Positions 35,601 to 47,802 of a stretch of 64,000 nucleotides of DNA are shown here, one piece after another. Made by a program: the position numbers and the translations under genes. The notes below the pieces were generated by a model, which made no database searches, was not told the DNA's origin, and saw only the letters and a list, made by a program, of their open reading frames with translations. Each line of letters opens with the position of its first letter. Position 1 is the first letter of the stretch. Origin of the DNA: Sarcocystis neurona (lineage: Eukaryota; Apicomplexa; Conoidasida; Eucoccidiorida; Sarcocystidae); contig KL647291.1 of the NCBI GenBank assembly GCA_000727475.1, forward strand, positions 1,675,336-1,739,335, given 5' to 3'.

Positions 35601-38600
35601 CGCGAAGGAGTCGTGGAACAGAGAGATTATCGAAGTACGGACCCGCTCGTGCAACAGGGGATGAAACTGGTGGAGTGGGCACTTCAGCAGATAGGCGTGA
35701 GGGACTCTGAGCGGGAGGCATTGATGAACCTGTTGTTGTTTCTGAAGATTTCCACGGGCATTCACATCGGAGAAGAAGGGACTAGAGCGAAAGGTCAGGA
35801 CGTCGTCGGTGCGGATGAGAACGTTGCGAAAGTAAGTTCGTCAGTAACGTGGTGGTTTCGCAGTAGAAAGACAACTTTGTAGAGATGCACTTTTTGCACA
35901 CGCATATTATTTTGTGCGTGCGCGCACGTATATATGTACACACGAATACGCACGTGCAGGTGTGGTACTCCGAAAAACGAAGAGAGCCAGGTAGCAGGAA
36001 ACTCAATTGCGTTCAGCGTGTGCCTAACCACAACCAGCACGCTACTTCAGTACGCCCTGCAGTCTACAAACGCCCCTGAACATGAATTCACGTGTGCACG
36101 TGTCAGCAACTGCGCTTCCAACATTACCCGAGAAAATTTAATCCGTTGAAAATGAAAGCTGCAGCAGCCCCCAGCCCCGCCGTTCCCCTAGCAAGCAATA
36201 CGAGCAAAACAACTTCGGCTACACGACCTTGTACTTCCGTCTGTCTGTGTAAACGAATCTCTCCATCCTTGTGTACAGAGGCACTAGACTTCTCCAAAGA
36301 AACCTCTGTGTAGCGTGCGCTTCCCAAACCGGTTTCTTTCCAATTAGCGGTCGACAAGACATACGCGGGCAGCGTTTGTGAGGACTCATCGTGTGTACAC
36401 GTGCAGCAGGAACACGACCACAACTGTGCGTATGTCGGGAAAGTGAAGAGGAGTCTTCGCATGTATCTCCAACTACGGGTGTAATATTTGACACTTGGGC
36501 GTATACAGCAGCTCCTGGTGGGGCTCACAAACTATACGTGTACAGCCACACGACCCCAAGAAGCCGAGTCACAAATCTTGTAGCAGCTTTGTAATCGTGG
36601 ACAAAGATGGATGCACTTGTGCCCAGACGCGTGCACAGGTAGTTTAGGTTCAGGGTCCTGCATGCACTCAAGTTTATTCCAAATCTGCAGACGCCTGACC
36701 TTGGGATGCGTGGCGATTTATCTTTAAAAGGCATGATTGATTTTGCTCTTGTGCTGTACAGACGGCTGCGTTGCTATTCCTGGCCCAGATCACTTATCTC
36801 ACTTTTAAGAGCTACTTATTCGTTGGGATCAATAAGGAGGATGGGGTGTCTACTTAAACAACTGTTCACATCAGCACTGATGAAGCAGAATATTCTGCTA
36901 ATACTTGAAATCTTGAACAACCGCGAATGCACACTCGCTTTAACTCCGTCCGAGGAGAAGGCACGTCCGGACGCCCCTTCTTGTATAATCATACTATTAG
37001 TAGAACCGCATATGGGCAATTCCTATACACACGATATTGAGCTCCGGGTTTCTTCTTTCATCTGATCTGCATTTCCGCTAGGTCGTCCGGGCTGTTTTTG
37101 TTACTTTGCGACCTCTTTCCCACAGCTTGAGACTGCTTTTGTACACATCACCACGATTAGCTACACGTCCGCGCCGTCCAGTGGTAGTTACGCTCATCTG
37201 ATCTGCACCTCCTCCAGGGCGTTTGGGCAATTTTTGCTTTTGTGACCTCTACTCCGCAGCATAAGACTGCTTTTGTAAACAACACCCCGATTAACTACAA
37301 GTCCGCGTCGTCCAGTAGTGGTTAAACAGGATTTTTCTTGCCTGCTCTGATTTGACGTCTTGCTTGCTCAGGTTGAATCTCGGGAGAATTTGCAGAAAGC
37401 AGCAGATCTCCTGGGTGTCTCCGCCAGTGTTCTCTCTACGGCGTTCACTTCTGCGGCTGTTCTTCGCCTCCGTCGCCCTCTCGGCGCAGTGGAAGCACGT
37501 CTTCACGTGTCCGCATTGCGCATGCAACTCTACAGCTGTATCATCTACTTCTTGGTCAAAACCATAAGCAACGCCAACAATCAGAAGCCTTTAATCCACT
37601 TTTCCAAAGATGTCCAACGCGTTTGCCGCACCTCCTCACACACTAGGAAGCTGCCATCGTTACACGAGGGCAGCAGGGCTCCACATCAGGTAGGCAAGCA
37701 CGCCGCAGCAGCCGGTGAATCCGTCGACTGCGCAAGCGATTTTGAAATACCCGCGGAACCCAGGGGAACCTGCACCCCGGACCACACAAAGTGCTCCCCT
37801 GGCAAGGTGAAGGCAACCCAAAGAGTGGCAGAAATGGACAAAACTAAAATTCGCTTGCAGAAGAGCAGCACGTTTGCGGATCTGGAGAACGCGAATCCAG
37901 TAGCAGAGGCTTCGCTCTCTGTGGCTGACGTGTCCACAGGTGCGACTGGCGCAAAGGGAACGGAAACACGCTTCATGAAGAAGACGCAGAGCGAATGTGG
38001 AGATTCAGAAGAGACGATACAGAGCAACTTTGTACGGGACAAGGAAACGTTCGCCCCCGACTCTGCTGGCGGGCGCACAGCACAAGAAGCCTTGGAGCGA
38101 AAAGTCAGCGAATTTCAAAACGTACACTCAGCGGAAGATGTCCGCTCAAGTGAAAGGGAACGAGAGGCGTACAGGGAGACGAAAGAAGACAGTGCAACTG
38201 CTGAAGAACAAGCACTGCAAAAGAAGGAAGACGCCTTGGATTTAGAGGGACCCCGGAGGCAGAAAGGAAACATACTTCACTTTGGACCAGCGGGTCCACA
38301 CGTAACTAGGGAGCCCTCAAAGGACGGAGCGTCGCCTTTAGGACGTTTATGGCAGAATGATTCGGGTAGATGTAAGAACAAGCTCAAGTGCCGCTCGCGG
38401 CGTTGCTGCAGTGTACTTTTTGTGGAGCCCTTCGGATTCAGCGAGGACTCGCCTAAACTAGGCACGAAAGAGCGAATACGCAGCGCCTATGGAGGCGCGT
38501 CCCGGGTGGCAGGCGCAAACGGGTTTGAGGAGTTATGCGGGAATTACGTCTCAGATAAGATGCAGCAATTGTCGGAAGAACTCTTGGTCGAACGACACCT

Positions 38601-41600
38601 ACGGGGTTTTGTGGTTGAAGGAGTTCCTCTTGCCTTCCACCATTGCGCAGAACGGTCAGGGTTTCTCAATTCTTTTGTCTCGTCCCCCTGTGAAACAATG
38701 CCGGTGGATGCGTTTGGTAACAACCCAAGCGGCAGCAGCAGCACTTGGATGAAGGAAATTCTTAACGTCCCGTCGCGAATCCCGAGAGGTATTCAGACTG
38801 TCCCTCCGTTCTTACACAGCAGTCACTGTGTAGAGGACCTCGGAGCAACAGCGGTGTCAAGGGCGTGCTGCGGCTACTTAGAATCACCCCAAGTCCTTGA
38901 AGTGAGTCCCATATTGCCAGCGGTGTTACTCATTGAGGGCATTCCCCGCCTTGCCTCTGATATACATCGTCATGCACATTTGTTCTTCAGACACAAGAAG
39001 AGCAGTCTACTGGGAGACGTGCGGCACTGCTGCAGTGTTGCTTCTGACGCCGCGCCTAGCGCTGCTGCCTCCATGCTACAGGAGTTGCCTTCTTCGCACG
39101 ATCCACAACCGGCAACTCAGCCAGCTCACAACCTCACTGCTATCAAGGTCGAAAGTAACGGGCTCGCTCCAGGCAGACACTGCAAAGCTTCTCGTCTCAT
39201 GAGCAGAAACAGCCCTGGAGAGCGTCCCGCAGAGCGCGAAAAGAGTACCTCCACCGACGCGGCGTCTTCCCTATGCTCAGTTTTGCAATGTACAGATACG
39301 CGGTCACCGGGGTCGAGTTCTTTATCTGCAACTAAAGAAACTCCTTTTAAAACACGTGCCGTGTCTGTTGCCGCAGCGGATAGCGCCCTAAGGTACACTG
39401 CCACTCCAGACGCATGCGTGCCGCTTCCCACTGCACGTGGCCCCCAGGTGCCAGGTTGGCCTGCAGTTATTTCCAGCCTTGCACGCGGCTCTCCTACTGA
39501 CAGTGTCGATGGTTCAGGGACGTCTGCTGGGCGTGCCGCCTGCGCTTCACAATTCAATCGTTCAACAAGTCGTGGACAGTGTTCGACACCTTCCTGTACT
39601 GTTTCTTCTACCTCTGCTTTAGGTCCGGCTCCACCGGTGCTTGGGTTGTTTGCTATATTGAACGACGTAACGGCCTTTGCCGGTGTGCAAGAACCGCAGA
39701 GGTCCCTGTTGTTCGCCCAGCGTTTGCGTGCGCTCCAGCAGACGCACTGGCAACGCAGGGCTGCACGAGCTTCAGATGCTCAGACAAGTGTTACACGGCC
39801 TTGCGTGGCTCGGACCAGCTGTTGCTATCCTTGCTATATGGCTTCCGCCCCGGCAAAGTGTAGCCAACCGTCACAACGGCAAAACCGCGTCGGTGCTGCT
39901 GCTGCAGTAGTTGCACCTGCAGGACAAACCCATGTGCCTGAGGCCACCCAGCCGTCACCGCACATCTCAAACTTTCGACAGGAGGCACTTCCTGGACCGC
40001 ACTATCTAATAAGTTGGAGAGGCCGCATCTGGTGCCCCAGGGTTATCCTATCAGACCGATGGACTTCAGATCATTTCGGCGATCGCCACGTAGCGGGATG
40101 TCCGTCATGTAGCACAGGCAGTAGTAGTATCAGTGAAAGAGGGAGTCAGTGCTTTGAGAACAATCTAATTGCCCGTGGAGCCGTCGGTCAAAAGGACAGC
40201 AGTCGAAACAAGAATATGAGCTCTCTGAGCGGGCGCAGCCTGCGCAGCAGCAGCGGCCTCAACTTCACTGTTTCTCATGTCGGAAATGCTGGTGAAGTTG
40301 CTGTGGCATACGACGCGGCAGACTTATTCCGTTTCACAAACAGGCACAGAGCAACGGCTATGCGGGCTCTACAGGAGTTGCTGCCATGTCTGCCTGCCGC
40401 AATGCAAAATATTTTGAGGGGAGGGTCCCTGGATGTGGCAGACGACGGAGGAAGCGACGGTAAAAAAGATCCTCAACAGCGGCGGCTGAACAAAAAGCCT
40501 CAAGGTTTGCAGAACAGAAAAGAGGATCAACAAACACAACAGCAACACATGCTCGGGCACGAGCGAAGTTCTGTAGTCCGAGAACAAGATCACACCGAGA
40601 AAAGCATCGGGCCAAAACAGCTGTGCAGACAGCAAAGGCAGGAACTGACGCATGAACGTGAAGGTAAAGGAGATGGTCAGAGGCACAACGACGGCGCAAC
40701 GCCACTGCTTGTTCAGCCGCCAACAACTGCAAAGATGCTGTTGCCGCAGGGGGGCAAAAAGGACCAGCAGAAGCTCAACGAGTACCACCAGCATCATCGG
40801 AAGCTTCTCAGTAAGGCAGCACAAGCGAAGCAAGAGCTGACGCCAAAGCATGCGCAGCAAGAGACTAGCCAAGGACGGGAGCAGGTCCTAGAGGAGGCGG
40901 CACAGGATGCAAAGGGTCGCACGCACAAGTCGCAACCCTGCACCACGAAGATGGGGGTGACGCGCGCCTGGACGGGGGCAGCTTCTGTACAAGTAGACAG
41001 GATCAGAAACGGAGGGTCACAATCTGAGCAGACCATCAATGCAAAGGCGGCCCATATAGATGACAGCCTTTCCAGCGAGGCGAAGGTCGCTGCACAGGGT
41101 GCGAAGGAAGGAACGGAAACTGCTGGCATTAACGGGAGCAGCCCGTCGCCTCAGCGACGTCAGCACCGTACGTTATTCGACGGCAAGTGGCAGCCAACAC
41201 GTGTCTGCGTGTCAATCGGCGGTAGGAGCCCGCAGAGGGGCACCGTCAGTTCCCAGTGCGAGAAACCTGCTAACAGCGGTGACGTGAGCACCAGCAGCTG
41301 CAAAGACCTTGTTAGCCGCAGTCAAAACAACACCACAGGCAGAACAGGCACCAGTTCTTACGGTGGCTCTAACAAGCTGCGTGTAGACGAGCTTAGTAGC
41401 AGGAGTACCAGCGCCTGGGTGCAGTTCATGGTGCAGGAGGCTACAGGAGCTCCGCCTGTGTGCCCCAGACCGCCGTTGCAGCAGAGATCAGCATTGCCGT
41501 TGATACAGTCTCCTGCTGCCTGCTGCATGTGGCCAGCAGCAAGCAGCGTCGTGACACCTCTCAACAGTTTGCTTTCCTTGCTGGCATCCCCTTCCTGCCA

Positions 41601-44600
41601 CACTGCCGTGATATGGTGTTTGCAAACACCTTCTTGTAAGCAAACACATGTAAGGACTCCTGCAATAGGACCGTCTCACGCAGCAGCCACGGTAGTGACA
41701 GAATCACTGGCAAAGGAAGCAGTGGCGGGTGAACTGTCCACAAACGCAGTGCCCACTTCGTCTTCAGACACAGAAGCGGCGGACAGATATGCAGAACCGA
41801 CTTATCTTGGCTGCCTGGATCAGCTGCTCCCTGCTGTCCTGCGAAAGCACATACACCTACACCGTGTGGGGTACCCATACAGGATGGGAAGACAGCATTT
41901 CTTTAATTTGTTCAGTTCTCTTCTGCAGCCGACCGCTGAACAGGATAGGAGCTGCAAAACCTTTGCCAGTGGTGAAGGGGTGAACGCTGCAACGGGGGTC
42001 TGCGACAGCAACAGCAAAGGTTTAACAAGAAGTACTGGCAAACGTCATGGAGAAAAAGGCGTGGAAAGTCCGAAATGCGCCTGCGGAGGGGAACAGAGAA
42101 GTAGCATATGTAGCCGAAATAGCCCCAAGAAAGGCAACGACCCCGACGTTGACGCACGGAAGTACCCAGGTTGGTGGAATGATTTTACATCACGCGCCGT
42201 GGAGGAGTTGCTCGGCTGCGCAGAGCTGCTATTGGAGATGAGGAAGGCTCAACGAGCTAAACGTACGAAAGCAATGGCTGCTATTACAACACCAGAAGCA
42301 GCCTCTTTGGTTAAACCAGGAATTAAGCGCAGGATTACGCGGTTATATGTCGTGGGTCGCAGTTGCCTATTTTTCCAGAGAGAAGCTGTACCCCTGCTTC
42401 ACGCTCTCGCTGAAGAATGCGAGATAAAAAAGAAAGAGGAACAAGAATGCCTTCAGCGAAATGCGCCCCACGAGGATGGAACCGCAGCAGAGATGCCAGT
42501 CAACAGGAGGATGGACTCCTTCTTCTCAACAGCCGCGGCCGCAATATCTGCACGACTAACAGCCTGCGCAAAGCTGCGAAGGGGAATTGCTTGCGTCATG
42601 GCCGCAGTCCGGCTGCGGCTGCTTGCAAGACGCGGGGTGACTGCAGCTGCTCTGCTGCAGCAACGCTGGCGGAGTTCGAAGGAGAAGGGGAAGAGCAGAG
42701 ATGGCACACCATTAGCAGTGCCGACGGCTGCTGAGAAAGACGGCAACGAGTGTAGTATGGCGACATTTACGGGCAACACTTACTGTGAAAGTAGAGATGG
42801 TTGCAGCGACTGCAGTGAAAATGACGTTCAGCCCAGTGAAACAGAATCTGCCTACAAAGCACACAATGGTGTGAGGCAAGAGGCAGGCCTCGAGCACCGG
42901 CGACTCCCTGAAAGTCCAGAAGAATTGCAACGTACAGCTTACCGGAAACCTCGTAGCCTGCGGTGGGGCCATATCGAACAGGGTAGTGGGTCCCATTCGA
43001 GAATAACCACATCAGTTCTGCACGGCAACGCAACTTCTGGCGAATCCTCGGGTATGAATTTTACCGATGTCAAACTCGGTGATCGTGCCTGTAAGGAAAT
43101 AGGTTTTTCTGCATTTATTGTTTCTTCAGAGCAAGAGAGACGTAACAGCAGTTCGTCTCACAGTTCGAGTTCACACGCAGTGGTGCTGTCGCACTCCCTA
43201 GAAGGGGGAAGTGCGAGAGCGGCTAGGGTGCCTGCAGCGACAGCGCCGCTAAAGCGTTTTGAAGCAGAAAGGATAGCCCCGGAGGACGCAGCAACAGCGA
43301 AGGAAGAAGGAGCGTCCCCCGAAAGAGCTCGCTGGAAGCTTACGGAAGCCACGAACAGCAATCAAGTACCTGGGAAGACAGCGAGGACACGTGATGACGC
43401 AGAGGACTCTGACGTCGAGCATCAAGGCAAGGATTTTGCATGTTCAGAAGAGAAAGCGACCCAGCCTTTTAAAGCGCAGTGCAACGGCCAAGGTGAGACC
43501 CGGCAGGAACTGTTCTCAGTGACCAGCTGTACCGTGCACATAATACTGACGCGTACTCGCATCGACATCCCTATATACTTTTGATTGCCAACTTCCGCTG
43601 GTGTCGAATTGCGTAAACATGTAAGTGAATCCCTCTGCGACTCCCTCTGTACCTGCACGCGAGTGACAGATTGTACTCTTAAGGATCAGTCCCCCTGGAC
43701 ATCCACAAAAATGTCGCAGTGTGTGTACATCAGCCTTTGGGCAAGCTGCACAACAACCAATCATTGAGCAGTCAGTTTTTCTCGCTGCAGAAATACACCC
43801 GCCTTTACAGGTCTACCCCAGGCCATAGGTTTTTAGTCCCTCCGACACCGTCTCCGATAGCCACAGCGGGCCCCACAAATCTTGCGTCGCTTCGCTTCAG
43901 CTGTGACTGTTTTGCGAACCTGTTGTTCCAGGAGGTGCTGCAGCATCCATAATATTCGAGAAGGCCGAAAAAACCGCTACCGGGACAACCTTAACCCACG
44001 AATTCAAGGCGGCCTCACTTGCAGTACCAGCAGCGAAAGAGGGTTCAACAGCTCAGAGTGCCGGAGAAGGGCTCACCACAGCAGAGAAAGTTGATGAAAC
44101 GAACGGGCCAGTCGCAGAGGAATTCCCACGAGTCAATTCAACTGAAGCGAGGTCACAGAATAACTCAGTCCGAGTGTCTCCAGCGGCTGCGGCGCCGGTG
44201 GAGGCTTGTGTGGATGAGCAGTGTGCGCAGTACTCAACTGCCCAGAAGGAGGCTTCCACCAGCATGAACCTCTCGTCCTCGCAGAGCTGCCTGCTGATGC
44301 CGGAACGTACGGCGGAGAATGCGGGAACCTTCGAGAGCACTTCGTGTGGAAAAAACTTCACTTTTTTTGACGAATTCATCGCATCACCGCATTCACAGCT
44401 GGAAGGACAACAGTCGATCGAAGGACAGTCCCGTTTTTCTAGACGTAGGATTCGTCACAACAGGAGGAGGCGTGGAGGAAGAAAAGCTTCTATCGATTCC
44501 TCTTTTACCCCGACAGTTAACGCGTGCCTCGCTCAAGCGTTTCCAAGGGGCTTTACTACTTCACCCCCCATGTGCGAGTGTGGAGCACTGCTCGTAGCTC

Positions 44601-47425
44601 CTTCGGTTGAAGGCCTGCTTTGTTCATCCCCTCCTCACGCGAGGAGCTCACTAGAGTCCCTTTGTTGGCTACACGCGTCCATGCACCTGCAACAACAGCA
44701 GCTGCTTCCGTGCGGCCTGCAGCAGCAGCAACAACAAACATTCTTGCACCCCCAGATCCCCCAGCAGCAGCTCATTCATTATGAGCATCATCAGCCACTG
44801 TCCTCGCTATCTACGCGACAAGTGAACCTAAATGCCTCCCTTCCAGGTAGTGCTTGTCCTCCGCTTAGTGTTTTTCCAGGTGCCGCTCTGACTGCAGCCC
44901 GCATGCAGACAGAAGCCTCATCCAGGTTTCGCTGCAGCTGCTGCCGGAGCCAACCTCCTCCACCGCCTCCTCCGCCGCCCCCACCTCCGCCTCCTCCGCC
45001 ACCTCCGCCGCCTCCTCCTCCCTCCAGTAACAGTTTCACCGGCTGGCACCCTGCTCCCTTGCATCTAGCTGAGAACTATACGGGCGGCGTAACCAACAGG
45101 TCTAACAGCATCAATACTAACGGGCTGTGTGAGTGTCCACTTCCTCTACAGGCCTCGGATGAGACGCAGACAGCAGCAGAAGGAGCGCCACCGCTGTCTG
45201 CCGCCTCAAGCCATGCAACAGCGACGTTACCAAGTGCTACAGCTGCGTCGGCGGCTAAAACTGCTACCTTTGTTGAGGATTTTGAAACAAAAGAAGAGAC
45301 AGTGACGAGTTCAGCTCCACCAGCAGCAGAAGAAAGTACAGAACAACTTCAACAAGTAGCAGCGTTCTCGATTGCAACGCTGAGCGAAACTTGCGGTCAG
45401 CGAGGCCGTGCTGCTGGTGCAGGGCGGCTGTCAGCTGGCAATGCTACAGTCTACGCTTTGCGGGATAGGCGCAGTGCCTCAGAAGCAGTGAGAAAGACAT
45501 GCGCCAACAGATTTTACCCATCCTTCTCCTGTAGTGTGCCTGCCGCTGAACAGCAGCACCCGTCACGGGCTCTGTTTGCCGGGAGGGCAGTCTCTTCCTC
45601 TACCATTTCGATCCACAGTACGTCAAATGTTCACTCGCGCGTTGCTTCTCTTATCAACCTCCCCGCAGCTACTTCAATTGAATCTGGCGCTGCTCCATGT
45701 CTTGATGCTGATGGTGCTGGACAACGCTGTGGTGGTGCACCATCACGAGCCCTGTCGACTACTGCAGAGCCGAGCGCTGGATGCCCTGCGACAAGCGTAT
45801 TTGGGCCACCAGGTGCATGCAGCAAAGAGCCAGCATCGATACAACAATTTGTATCAGCCAAAATGGAAAAGGGCAAACACGCTTCAGCTGCTCTAATGCC
45901 CGCAGATGCGGCAGCGATATTTCCTGCAGCTGCAGGTGCAGTCTGCAGCCGTAGCAACTCTCGCCGCAATGCATTCAAACCCTGCTCTTACACCTCCTTG
46001 CCCCTGGGGCAGTCGAATTCTAAACAAATGGATACGCCTTGTAACATTCAAACAGAGAGATTCAGCCCTCCTTCACGACGTCGACAGACGTTTCGTAGTA
46101 GAAATACTGACGCGCGCAGCAGGAGATCAGCTACATGGAAGAAGAAGGAGACACAGGCTTGTGCGTCGGCAAGACCTGCTGTGTCTGCTGGCAGTGCTGT
46201 TGCACCCCTTGCCTCCTTCCCGATCATAAGCTCAAATGCCCTTGCTGCTGGTGCCGGGCCTTCGCCTGTTCCGGCAGGGGAACTCTATCGCTGTCCAAAC
46301 GAGTGCCAGTCACATTTTCCTTCTACGCGTGTGCTTCACGGCAACGGAAATAACACTGTCTCCGCCGTTGCACGCAGAGGAAAAGCAGCTGGTAAGGAAT
46401 CGGGTGACGCAACCACATGGACAGAGAGCGCTCAGTTCTGCGGTCAGCAAGAAGCACAAGAATCACGAGAAAGAGCAACAGAACATGGAGAGACACAAGC
46501 AACAGTGGTAGTCCAACAGATAGAAAAGTTAACACCAACTGCAGTAGCACCTAGCTTTCAGGGAGGCGCAGCGCACACACACGCAGACAGAGTCCCCGAG
46601 CTGCTACTGTTGGGCCGTGAAGGACAACAGGCGGTGACGGCCGAGCAACCTCAGGTGCTTGCGCACGCACAAGCAGATTACACGGATAACAAGTCACACG
46701 AACACGGCCCGGCGGCAAGCAGTGTAGCGGCTGGCGCTAGTGCGGCTGCCGCTGGACATTTACGGCGTGACGTAGAAGACGGGCAGCTTGACGCACGCTG
46801 CTGCGTGCCCCTTCAGGTTGCTGCTCTTGAGCAGCGCTGTCAGCCTCCCCACAGCGGCATTGGCGACGGTAGCGGCACAGCACGCGGCTGTGAAAATGTT
46901 GAGCGTCAGACACTGGGGAGTCTCCCTCAACCGCTGCCTTCTTGGTGGCACCTGCATTGGCAGCAGCAACTGGAGCAACTGCACATGCAATACGCAGCAG
47001 CGGTGGCCCCTCCGGCAGCAACGGCGGCAGCGAACCCGGCAGCGGAGCGCTTCTACGGCATGCAATCGGCTGAAGGCTCTTACACGCAGACGCAGATCCC
47101 TTATGCGTCTCCTTTGCTACTGCAGCACCACCCTGAGGAGGCACTCCTGCACGCGGACGCCGACGAGAAGCTGCTATGGCTCCTGTCAAAGCAGCAGCAA
47201 CAGCATTTTGACCCGCAGCACCGTGTCGATCCCACGATCTGGCTGCTGGCGCCACAACAGCAAGAAGAAGCTCCGTACACTCAACAAGGGCCCCACCAAC
47301 AGTTATTTTACATGCCACAACCCTACGCCTATTCGCAACCGTTTTGTTCCCCTCCGCATCAAGAAAACGTTCAACACCAAACTTACGACGTGCAGCAGCA
47401 GAATGATCACTGGGAGTTCCAGTAG
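32640..47425 (+). CDS. Giant, highly divergent unconventional myosin heavy chain, 3 exons
   Basis: Exons 32640-35831, 37372-43492 and 43932-47425 join in phase (0, then 1) to give about 4268 residues. An in-frame TGA six bases before the ATG fixes the start. Motor landmarks in order: DLPNLALS (N-terminal subdomain); P-loop GGPGSGKT at 411-418; switch I-like NDRFSKY at 730-736; LSKESSRVV, like the usual LEKSRVV; MKLVEWALQQIGV (from 1008) and NLQKAADLLGVSASVL (from 1070) across the first splice; LYSCIIYFLV; switch II-like EPFGFS at 1416-1421; NGFEELCGNYVSDKMQQL (from 1447); NFTVSHVGNAGEVAVAYD (from 2028); LDQLLPAVLRKHIHLHRVGY near 2546; VVGRSCLFF near 2724; and poor IQ-like helices near 2786-2835. 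Insertions of hundreds of residues separate these. The tail has Gln runs and 23 prolines and no fold I recognise. The switch residues are altered, so motor activity is doubtful; an actin-linked scaffold role is inference. Confidence 0.85.
37059..37324 (+). repeat. Tandem duplication of ~136 bases in myosin intron 1
   Basis: Two diverged copies begin CATCTGATCTGCA at 37059 and 37195 and end with a CGTCCAGT(G/A)GT-like block at about 37189 and 37324. Shared internal blocks include TTTTTGYTT, GACTGCTTTTGTA and CGATTA. The second copy ends about 48 bases before the splice acceptor at 37370-37371. Confidence 0.85.
44954..45022 (+). repeat. CCN triplet run encoding 23 consecutive prolines in the myosin tail
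   Basis: Twenty-three consecutive proline codons use CCT, CCA, CCG and CCC in mixed order. That mixture argues for selection on the protein run rather than pure triplet slippage. Poly-Pro of this length is a typical profilin or SH3-type ligand. On the opposite strand it reads as a poly-Gly open frame that I consider an artefact. Confidence 0.9.
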
Positions 47426-47579
47426 TAGGTCCTGCAGCAACGAGAGCAGCACGACCAAGAAGCGCAACAGCAACATCAGCAACAACGCCAAGACGAACCG
47501 CAGCAGCAGTCACCCCTAGAGCAGCAGGAGAGGGCGCAGCACCAGACGCCACTGCTGCAGCAACAGGAAGAGGCGGAGT
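47426..47579 (+). other. In-frame Gln-rich extension after a double TAG stop of the myosin
   Basis: The myosin frame ends in two adjacent TAG codons (47423-47428). The same frame then stays open for about 50 codons of Gln-rich sequence (beginning VLQQREQHDQEAQQQ) up to a TAA at 47577-47579. The composition matches the Gln-rich end of the tail. A 47-base intron using a GTGCAG donor near 47389 and the CTGCAG acceptor before 47438 would remove both stops in phase. Otherwise these are recent stops in a decaying tail, a sequencing error, or chance. Confidence 0.4.
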
Positions 47580-47802
47580 AACAACAGTGGACGCAGCAGC
47601 ACTGCCACCCAAATGAGGGGACACACTCGCACAAGATGGCGAAAAGTAGCCTTCTGTTCACGTGTCACCGTCTCCCTCAATAAGCTAGTTGCCTCGGCAG
47701 CACAGCCAGCCTTCGTGTTATGCAGCAGAGAGTACATTCGGTCCTGGCGAACTACGCCCTTCCGTAACAGGGAAAAGTGCATGAAACCCAGCACCGACAG
47801 CA

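Noticed and set aside
44791..45039. Minus-strand poly-Gly open frame
   Set aside because: It is the complement of the 23-proline run of the myosin tail, which is in a long, motif-supported plus-strand exon.
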